Shown: piece by piece, positions 1-8,700 of the stretch | Layout: every line of letters starts with the position of its first letter | Position numbering within the stretch: position 1 is the stretch's first letter | From: Luscinia megarhynchos | Lineage: Eukaryota; Chordata; Aves; Passeriformes; Turdidae | Length of the DNA: 64,000 nt | Assembly: GCA_034336665.1 (NCBI GenBank) | Contig: CM067584.1 | Location: 2,914,001 to 2,978,000 of the forward strand | Direction: 5' to 3' | Program-made: the position numbers and the translations under genes | Notes under the pieces: model-generated | What the model was told of the DNA's origin: nothing | Seen by the model: the letters and a program-made list of their open reading frames with translations, nothing else | Database searches by the model: none

Positions 1-2490
1 GGAGGTGGACAGGAACTGGCTGGAGGGGGAGCACCACGGCCGCGTGGGCATCTTCCCCTCCAACTACGTGGAGGTGAGCCCGGGCCACGCGGGGACAGCG
101 GGGCACGCGGGGACAGCGGGGCACGCGGGGACAGCGGGGCACGCGGGGACAGCGGGTCCTGGCGCTGCCCCTCACCCGCGTGTCCCCCCCAGATCCTGCC
201 CCCCACGGAGGTGCCCAAGCCCATCAAGGCTCCCACGCTGCAGGTGCTGGAATACTGGGGAGGCGCTGGCGCTCTACAACTTCAGAGGGGAACTGCACGT
301 GGAGCTCTCCTTCCGCAAGGTACCGCCCGCTCCGTGCTGAGCCGTTCCGTGCCGTTCTGTGCCGTTCTGTGCCATTCCGTGCCATTCTCTGCCATTCTGT
401 GCCCGTTCCGTGCCGCCTCGCGTTGCCGTTCGGTGCCGTTCTGTGCCATTCCGTGCCGTTCTGTGCCATTCCGTGCCGTTCTGTGCCATTCCGTGCCCAT
501 TCTCTGCCATTCCTTGCCCATTCCGTGCCCATTCTGTGCCCATTCCGTGCCGTTCCGCGCCATTCCGTGCCCTTCCGTGCCCATTCCGTGCCCATTCCGT
601 GCCGTTCAGCGCCATTCCGTGCCCATTCCGTGCCATTCCGTGCCCGTTCGTGCTCATTCTGTGCCATTCCGTGCCCATTCCGTGCCCATTCCGTGCCATT
701 CCGTGCCCGTTCCGTCCCCCATTCTGTGCCATTCCGTGCCGTTCGCGCTGACCCTCGCTCCGCTCCGCGCGGCAGGGCGAGCGGATCTGCCTGGTGCGGC
801 GAGTGAACGAGCTGGTACGAGGGCGGATCTCGAGCACCAGCCGCCAGGGCATCTTCCCCGCCACCTACGTGCAGGTGCTGAAGGAGCCGCGGGTCAAAGC
901 CTCGGCCGAGTGACATCCCCCTCCTCTCCCTGCCCCGGGAGCCCCGGCCCGCGGCCGCATCCCCGTCCCCCGCAGCGCTCGCCCGGCTCCCCACGCGCCC
1001 CCCAGGCTGCCCCGGCTCCCCGGGAAGCCAGGCGGGGTCCCCGGGCTGACGGGGGCGCCCCTCCCTCTCCGCTCCACCTCGGCACCCCCTCCCCAAAGCT
1101 GCCCCTCGCTGGCGCCCCCGCCCCTTGGTGGCCTCCGCCAGCCCTCACCCCCGCGGCCGCCCCACCCCGGGAGCCCCGGCGTCCCGCCTGGACCCCCCGA
1201 GCAGGTGAGCGGTCCCGCATCCCGGCGTGGTGCCCCCCGCCCTGGCAGCCCCCGGCGCCGCTGGGGGCTGCCCTGAGCTCCACCCCGTGCCCCCCAGCGC
1301 TCGACACAAACCAGCGCCCGCCCCGGAGCCCGCCCCCGTCCGCAAACGGCTCCGAAATCCCGGTGGACACCGTAAGCAGCGCCAGGAGGCGGCCCCGGGG
1401 CGCGGTGTCCCCACGGGGGCACAGGGGGTGGGCTCTGCCCGGGGGTGGTCTCTGCCCGAGGGGTGGTCTCTGCCCAGGGTGGTCTCTGCCCGAGGGGGCT
1501 CTGCCCGAGGGGGTGGGGCTCTGCACGGGGGTGGTCTCTGCCCGGGGGGTGGTCTCTGCCCGGGGGGGGTGGTCTCTGCCCGGGGTGGTCTCTGCCCGGG
1601 GGGCTCTGCCCGGGGTGGGCTCTGCACGGGGGGTGGTCTCTGCCCGGGGTGGTCTCTGCCCGGGGGGTGGTCTCTGCCCGGGGGTGGTCTCTGCCCGAGG
1701 GGTGGTCTCTGCCCGGGGGGCTCTGCTCGGGGGTGGGCTCTGCCCGGGGGGTGGTCTCTGTGGTCTCTGCCCGGAGGCTCTCTGCCCGGGGCGGGTGGTC
1801 TCTCTGCCCGGGGGTGGTCTTTGCCCGGGGAGTGGTCTCTGCCCGGGGGTGGGGGGCTCTGCCCGGGGGTGGGGGCTTTCCCGGGGGGCTCTCCCATGGT
1901 TGTTCTCGCAGGTACCGCTAAGGCTCTACCAGTACCGGCCCCCAAAAACGCCGACGAGCTGGAGCTGCTGGAGGGGGACAGGGTGGATGTCATGCAGCAG
2001 TGCGACGACGGCTGGTTCGTGGGTGCGTGGCCACCAGCCTGGGGACAGGGATGAGGACAAGGTGCCACCCTCACCCCTCACCGCCTCTCCGCCTCCTTAT
2101 CCCCGCAGGAGTGTCCCGGAGGACGCAGAAATTCGGCACTTTCCCCGGGAATTACGTGGCGCCGGTGTGACCGGACCCCGGGGGGAGGAGTGGGGCTGGG
2201 GGCTTCTCCCTGTGTCCCCTCCGTGTCGCCCCACGGGGATGAAGCGCCCCCAGCTCCCTCCCGCCCCTATGGGGCTGCGTCTAACAGGGACAAATCCCCC
2301 GGCTCGGGGTGTCCCCCTCACCCCAGTGCCTTAACCGCCCCCTCCTCACCGCTGCCCGCCGCCCCCGCCCCGGGGGTCGCCCGGGGGTCTGTCCGGTGCC
2401 GGGCCTGACCATGACGGCCGCGACCCGAGCTGCGGGTCCGTGTCCGGAGAGTCGCCTTCGCTTTTTCCATCATTAAAGCTCCCGCTCCAG
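1..2490 (+). CDS. SORBS3: SORBS3 (vinexin), 3' part, truncated by the window edge
   Basis: Vinexin is an adaptor of focal adhesions and cell junctions that binds vinculin and signalling proteins through three C-terminal SH3 domains. Visible coding exons: 2-73 (end of SH3-1, ending GIFPSNYVE), 193-319 (linker and start of SH3-2, [17 protein letters not shown]), 776 to about 1204 (rest of SH3-2 and Pro-rich linker), about 1298-1371 (linker), 1912-2022 and 2109-2170 (SH3-3, with [20 protein letters not shown] and [13 protein letters not shown] before the TGA at 2168). The last two exons match the family closely. The reading frame is broken in several places: an extra T at 256, lost bases near 811-823, a TGA at 911, and one extra C and one extra A at 1939-1948. 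The 5' part lies outside the window. The linker exon borders are uncertain. Identity is supported by the SH3 signatures and by synteny with PDLIM2, C8orf58 and BIN3. Confidence 0.9.
2..73 (+). CDS. SORBS3: SORBS3 exon: end of SH3-1
   Basis: This exon reads in frame from position 2 as the second half of an SH3 domain: D-R-N-W-L-E-G, then [12 protein letters not shown], then a GTGAGC donor at 74. The Trp and the ALYDY-distal GIFPSNY motif are typical of an SH3 ligand surface. The exon starts upstream of the window. Confidence 0.85.
86..160 (+). repeat. 18-bp minisatellite in a SORBS3 intron
   Basis: About four near-perfect copies of an 18-bp unit (CACGCGGGGACAGCGGGG) start 12 bases after the exon donor at 74 and fill most of this 119-base intron. 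Confidence 0.9.
193..319 (+). CDS. SORBS3: SORBS3 exon: inter-SH3 linker and start of SH3-2
   Basis: A C-rich tract and AG end at 192; a GTACCG donor follows 319. The exon reads as [20 protein letters not shown] and, after removal of one base at 256, as [19 protein letters not shown]. Its 127 bases become 126 (42 codons) without that base, so a single-base insertion explains the frame break. Confidence 0.8.
340..750 (+). repeat. 10-12-bp minisatellite in a SORBS3 intron
   Basis: Variants of CCATTCCGTGCC and CCGTTCTGTG repeat almost without interruption through the intron between 319 and 776. Long open frames on both strands here are products of the repeat, not genes. Confidence 0.9.
776..1204 (+). 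CDS. SORBS3: SORBS3 exon: rest of SH3-2 and Pro-rich linker
   Basis: The exon opens after GGCAG with [12 protein letters not shown] and contains [20 protein letters not shown], the end of SH3-2. Between these, the N-W-Y-E expected in SORBS SH3 domains reads L-V-R, as if AA and one G had been lost (net -3). A TGA follows at 911, but Pro/Ser-rich coding of vinexin-linker type (for example LGTPSPK) continues in other frames to a GTGAGC donor at 1205. Exon end and frame are therefore approximate. Confidence 0.6.
1425..1895 (+). repeat. About 17-bp G-rich minisatellite in a SORBS3 intron
   Basis: More than 20 variants of GGTCTCTGCCCGGGGG fill the intron before the SH3-3 exon. The array ends about 20 bases from the acceptor at 1911. 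Confidence 0.9.
1912..2170 (+). CDS. SORBS3: SORBS3 last two exons: SH3-3 and stop
   Basis: Exon 1912-2022 follows TTCTCGCAG and encodes the SH3-3 RT loop ([20 protein letters not shown], then WFV). Codon GGA is split over an 86-base intron (2023-2108). Exon 2109-2170 encodes [19 protein letters not shown] and TGA. Before DELEL, two homopolymers are one base too long (C5 at 1939-1943, A5 at 1944-1948), which breaks the expected YQYRPQNADELEL reading. Confidence 0.9.
2472..2477 (+). terminator. SORBS3: SORBS3 poly(A) signal (ATTAAA)
   Basis: ATTAAA lies about 300 bases after the SORBS3 stop and just before the GC-rich PDLIM2 promoter region. It is the only canonical or near-canonical hexamer seen between the two genes on this strand. 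Confidence 0.6.
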
Positions 2491-2499
2491 CGCGACTCG

Positions 2500-2718
2500 G
2501 CGAGCTTGGGAGGAGCCGCTCCCCGGGGACCCGTCCCACCGCGGGGAGGGGAGCGGGCGGGGGCGCTGCGTGGGGCCGGGGATCCCCCCACGCCCACGGG
2601 CGGCGCCGTCGGTGCCGGGGCGGGTTCGGGGGGGACGGGCCGTGCCCGCAGCTCCTCCCGAGGAGGCGGCGCCGTCCCGGGGCCGCGCTCGGCTCCGCAG
2701 CCCCGCGGGGCCGCCCGG
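2500..2718 (+). promoter_or_regulatory. PDLIM2: CpG-rich promoter and 5' non-coding exon of PDLIM2
   Basis: This stretch is very rich in GC and CpG, has no TATA box, and ends in a strong donor (GTGAGTG at 2719). It lies directly between the SORBS3 poly(A) signal and the PDLIM2 start codon at 4451. I infer a CpG-island promoter with an untranslated first exon spliced to 4438. The transcription start cannot be fixed from sequence. Confidence 0.5.
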
Positions 2719-5700
2719 GTGAGTGCGGGGGGCTCGGGGGGGTTGGGGGGCACCGGCTGCGGGGGGTGTCGGTGCGCCGGGGTCCCCGGTGCCCGGGGGT
2801 GGAGGGGTGTGCGGGCATGTCCCGCCGCTGGGTCCCCGCGAGTGCCAAGTCCCCAAGTCCCCAGGTCCCCGCGCCTCCTGGCATCGCTCGTTCTCCCCCC
2901 TCGCTCGCCCCCGGGCGGCACCCTCGCCAGTCGCCGCGGGCACAAAGACATCGCTGTGCGGCGGGGACAGAGCCCGGAGGAGCGGGGACGCAGGTGGGGT
3001 GCGGGGGCCCAGGAGGGGAGCAGGGGATGGAGAAGGGGTGCGGGACACCAAGGGGAGGTGCAGGGAGTGGAGAGGGAGTGCGGGGATGGAGGAGGGCGCG
3101 GCAGATGGAGAAGGTGGGGTGCAGCGTCTAAAGAAGGGGTGCAGGGTCTGGAGAAGGGGTGCAGGGTCTGGAGAAGGGGTGGAGTGTCTAAAGAAGGGTG
3201 CAGCGTCTAAAGAAGGGGTGCAGCGTCTAAAGAAGGGGTGCAGGGTCTGGAGAAGGGGTGGAGTGTCTCAAAGAAGGTGCAGCGTCTAAAGAAGGGGGTG
3301 CAGCGTCTCGGGAGAAGGGGTGCAGGGTCTGGAGAAGGGGGTGCAGCGTCTAAAGAAGGGGTGCAGGGTTTCAAAGAAGGGGTGCAGGGGTCTAAAGAAG
3401 GGGTGCAGGGTCTGGAGGAGGGGTGCAGGGTTTAAAGAAAGGGGTGCAGGGTCTGGAGAAGGGGTGCAGTGTTTAAAGAAGGGGTGCAGGGTCTAAAGAA
3501 GGTGCAGGGTTTAAAGAAGGGGTGCAGGGTCTGGAGAAGGGTGCAGGGTCCGGAGAAGAGGCGCAGGGCTGTTGGGGGTCTGGGGCCGGTGCCCAGCTGG
3601 GTGTGGGGATCCCCGGACTGCCCAGGGATGCTGAGCAGGGGCTGGCCATGGGAGGGGGGTTTGGGGTTTGGGGTTTCCTCCCGGCGCTGGAAGCCCGGCC
3701 CAGGAAATTCTTCCGGGCAGCCTCTCAAGCCCCTCTTTGTGCTCCTGGGATTTTTAACATTCCCGGCGGCTGCGGAGGGGGTGCCCGGTGCCGGACGGGG
3801 TCCCCGGTGCCGGACGGGCCGCGCAGCCCTCCCGGCGCGATGATGCGATGGGATCTGGAGCAGATTTAGGCGACGCGGCTGCTGCTGCATTCCCACCCAT
3901 CCCATGGGAGCCGAGGGACTCTGTGCCACCCCCGGGGATTCTCAGCGTCCTTTACTGTGGATTTGCCGTGGGGTGAAGGACCGGAGCCGCGGCGTGTCGG
4001 GTCCCGCTGTGGCGAGCAGCAGGACCCGTCCCTCGCTGCCACATCCTCCCCCTCCAAACCTCCCCTGGCTCAGCTCTGCCAGGCCACAGCGCCGGCCTTG
4101 CTGCCGAGGCGTCACTGATTTCCTGTCTTGCTCCGGCTCCTGGGAACGACCTTTCGGCAGTTCCAGCTGCACCGCCGGGTGCCTGGGACCCCCGGCACTC
4201 CCCTGGGAGAAGCCACCAGCCCTGGGGACAAGAGGAAGCGGCGCTGGCTGGTGACACCCTGCGAGGGACCTGGGTCCCCTCCCCGGAAGGAAAAAAGCGC
4301 TGAGGCGCTTTGGGGACCCCTCAGGGTGCAGCGGGGACGGGGAGGCTCTCGTTGGGTGGTCTGTGGGTTGGCGGGGGGGGTCCCCTCTGCCTCGTCCCCT
4401 CGGCGCCCGGGATCGCTGACACCTCGTCCTGCCCCAGAGCCGCCGCTGCCATGCCGGTGACAGTGACACTGCCCGGCCCGGCCCCGTGGGGCTTCCGCAT
4501 CGCCGGGGGAAGGGATTTCGGGAAGCCCATCACCGTCTCCAAGGTAGGAGATGTCCCCCGCGTGTCCCCTGGGCCGGGGAAGGGCGCCGGGACGGGCCGG
4601 GCTGCACCGGGGAGCGGATCCTGTTTGCTGTCCTGGAGGGATCCTGCTCCGTGGGAACGGCCCACGGCGGGCGACGGCGGCACGGGGGGGGCTCCCGTGG
4701 CCCCCGGGCTGGGCTGGGCTGTCCCAAATTTCCGGGTGTTGTTTCCAAAGCCGTGGTGCCCTCCTGGCAGAGCGTCTGGCGCTGCTCGGCCAGGAGCATC
4801 CCAGCAGGGTGGGGTTCGGGATTTGAGGCCGCGCTGCACGGGGGGGTCACCAGGGCCGTGTCCCCCTTCTCCACGGAGGTGTCGGAGACGGGAAGGCGGC
4901 CACGGGTGACCTGCGGCCGGGGGATGTCATTGTCACCATCAACGGGGGAGAGCACGGCTGAGATGCTCAACGTGGAGGCGCAGAACAAGATCAAGCTTAG
5001 GAGCTGGGGCAGCTGCGGCTGGAGGTGGACAGGTGGGTGCTGGGGTCCCCAACTCCGCGGGTGTCACTCGCTCCCCCTCCCCGGCGGCTCTCGGCCGGGT
5101 GCTACCGCGGAGCCTGTCCCGGCTCTCTCATTAAGGAATCGCTGCTAATGAGGCCAGGCTGCCGTTACCTGGCCAACTGGTCCCAGTTGGGGACCCAGCA
5201 GCTCTCACCGTGCCCTGCTCAGGATTTTTGTGCTCCTGGGGCAGATCCCAAACCCTCCTTTGGTCCCCAGGTCCCCGGTGCCACCTCCCCGGCAAGCCAC
5301 ACCAACGGGCGCACACCGGCCGGAGAGGGTTGGCCACGCCGCTTCCAGGTGAGCCCTGGGCAGCCCCGCTCAGGCTGCTCCCCCCGCCAGGGCTGGTGGC
5401 AGCTGCTGGTGTCACTGTCACCTCCCCTCGGCAGGACACGCTGCGGATGCGGGGTGAGAGCCAAGGTGCCCTGAGAACCCCGAGCCCAGCCCGGCATCCC
5501 TCCCCACCCCCCGGCAGTGCCAGGTAAGGCACAGCGGGCTGGGGGTGAGGGAGGTGGGAGGGCCAGGGACCCCCGATGTCTCCGTTCTCTCCCCAGCTCA
5601 CAACCCTTGGGAGCAGGAGTTCACCTGTCCCGGGCTCCGCCAGGTGAGCTGGGGGGGCTGTAGGGGGCGCGCAGAGATAAGCGGGGGGTGGGGAAATCCT

Positions 5701-8700
5701 TCTGAACCGCAAAAATCATCCCCCCTCTGAACCCCCAAACGACCCCCCTCTGAACCCCCCAAGTCATCCCCCTCTGAACCCCCCAAATCATCTCCCCTCT
5801 GAACCCCCAAACCATCCCCTCTGAACCCCCCAAACCATCCCCCTCTGAACCCCCAAACCATCCCCATTTTAAACCCCACTTTGAACCACCAAACCATCCC
5901 TCTTTCCAATGCTAAACCTTCCCCCTCCCGAGCCCCCAAAATTATCCCACTTTGAGCCCCAAACCGCTCCCTCTGCCCCCCGCGGCTCGCGTCACTGTCC
6001 CCCAGGGTCCCCGTCGGCCGCGGGTGCCGCTGCTGTCCCCTCCCCGCCGCGAGGGCAGCCCGGCCCCGGGCAGCACGCACCTGCCCAGGGATGTTTTGCT
6101 CCTCTTGCTGCCAGCCTGGGGAGGCCAAACCAGTTTGGGAAGGGCGCAGCCCCGCTGCCAGCCCGGGGCACTGGGGGTGTTGGCCGGGCAGGGACCCACG
6201 GCAGCGGGACACCGGGATGGGATCAGGGACACCGAGGATGGGATCCCGGGACACCCGGGATGGGATCGACACCCGGGATGGGATTGGGATACCCGGGATG
6301 GGGATTGGGATGCACCGGGATGGGATTGGGATACCCAGGAGGGGATCGATACCCCGGGGAGTGGGATCGGGATACCCCGGGATGGGATTGGGATACCCGG
6401 GATGGGATCGGGACACCCGGGATGGGATCGGACACCCGGGATGGGATCGATACCCGGGATGGGATTGGGATGCACCGGGATGGGATTGGGATACCCAGGA
6501 GGGGATCGGGATACCGGGAGTGGGATCGGGATGCACCCGAGTGGGATCGGGACACCCGGGATGGGATCGATACCGGAGATGGGATTGGGATACCGAGGGT
6601 GGGATGGGAGACACCGGAGGGGATCGGGACATCCCGGAGTGGGATCGATACCGGGGATGGGATCGATACCCGGATGGGATCGGGGATACCCCGGAATGGG
6701 ATCGGGATACCGGGGGTGGGATCGGGACACCCGATGGGATCGACATCCCGAGTGGGATCGGGAAACCCGTGGGATGGGATCGATACCCCGGGATGGGATC
6801 GGGACACCCGGATGGGATCGGGACACCCCGGATGGGATCAGGATACCGGGGTGGGATTGGGACACCCGGGATGGGGATCGGGACACCCGGGATGGGATCA
6901 GGATACCGGGGTGGGATTGGGACACCCGGGGAGGGGATCAGGACACCCGGGATGGGATCAGGGACACCCGGGATGGGATCGGATACCCGGGATGGGATCG
7001 ATACCCCGGGATGGGATCGGGACACCCGGGATGGGATCGATACCCGGATGGGATCGATGCACTGGGATGGGATCGGGATACCCCGGATGGGAGATCAGGA
7101 CACCCGGGATGGGATCGGGATACCCGGGATGGGATCGGGACACCCGGGATGGGATCGGGGATACCCGATGGGATCGGGACACCTGGGATGGGATCGGGAT
7201 ACTGCTGGGATGGGATCGGGATGCACTGGGATGGGATCGGGATACCCGGGATGGGATCGGGCTACACGGGATGGGATCGATACCCGGGATGGGGTTGGGA
7301 TACCCGGATGGGATTGGGACAGCCGGGATGGGATCAGGATACCGGGGGTGGGATCGGGATGCCTCGGGATGGGATCAGAGTGCCCGGGATGGGATCGGGA
7401 CACCCGGGATGGGATCGGGATGCCCGGGATGGGATCGGGTGCCCGGATGGGATCGGGTGCCCGGTCCGGCTGCCTCCACCCCCGAGCTCAGCTCGGGCTG
7501 CGGCCGCCCCGTCCCTCCCCTCGCGGGCAGCCGCTGGCTCCGCGCTTGGCGTCTCCCTCCTTCCCTCCCTCCCTTCTTTCTCTTTTTCTTGTTTTTCAAG
7601 CCCAAATTGGGAAGCGGCGCGGCCCCGAGCTCGGCCCTTCCCAGCTGCTTTTGGCCGCAGCCCGGCCGCCCCTTGGCTCCCTCCTTCCTCCCGGCTCCTT
7701 GTTTGCTTTGCTGCCGGCTCCGAGGGGTCCCTCCTGTCAGAGGGTCCCTCGGTGGGTCCGTCTCCGCTCGGGACACCCCCGGCACAGAGCTGGGGACATG
7801 CGGATGCCGTGCTGGAAGCCCCCACCCCAGCTCAGGGGGACACCCACTCTCCCTCGCATCCCCGGGCTGAGGCCAAGGCCCGGCTCCTCCCGTGCCTGAT
7901 TTTAGCTCTAGTCCCTCGTGGCCCCACGGAGCTTTCAGCGCTGCCCCTCTCGCTGTCCGTGGGTCCCTGTGCCCACGCCGCCGTCCCGCAGGGGATTCAT
8001 TCCCATCTGCGTGGCAGCTGCTGCCGGAACATCGGCTTCCCCTCAGCCGGGATTCCGCCCCCGGCCTCGCTAAGCAGCAGCAGATGAGGAGGGAGGGGCT
8101 GGGGCTGCGTTTCTGGCTGGGGCGCTGCCTCTGACCCCAGCCTGGGTGGGATGGAGAAGCAGCTGCCCCATGGAGCATCCCTGCATCCCTCTGGAGACCC
8201 GGGCTTGGGGAAAGGGGTTCCTGGGGGAGAGGAGGGTCCCGTGGGCACTCCCAGGACATTTTTGGGGCTGCCTGCCTCAGCTCCCAGCCCGGCCCCCCAG
8301 GACATCCAGCACTTCTCCCCTGCCAGGGAGCGAGGACGCCTGAGCTGCCAGAGCAGCTCCCAGGGCCCCGTCCCTGCCCCCACCCCCGGCGGAGCTGGGA
8401 GCCCCCAAAACCCCTGGGACCCCCTCGGAGAGGCGCTTCTCCTTCTCTGCCATCACCTGCCACAGGTACCGGAGCGGGCTGGGGGCTCGGGGGACACCGC
8501 CGTAGGAAGCCCCCAGCCCCACGCCCCCACGCCAGTTTGTCACCCGTGGGTGCTGAGCGAGCCCGTGGAAGGGTTAAGTCACCTGCAGGCAGGTGGGGGC
8601 CGTGGGAGGGCCGGGCAGGCCGGGGCAGCTCCCGGGGCGGGAGGGAGCAGGTGGCGGCCGGGCTTTAGGGGTGCAGCCGGCTGATCCCGGAATCCGGGCG

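Noticed and set aside
6195..7465. Long frames with GIGTPGMGS-like peptide repeats in the PDLIM2 intron
   Set aside because: Frames are open on both strands in step with a 20-bp unit; this is repeat artefact.
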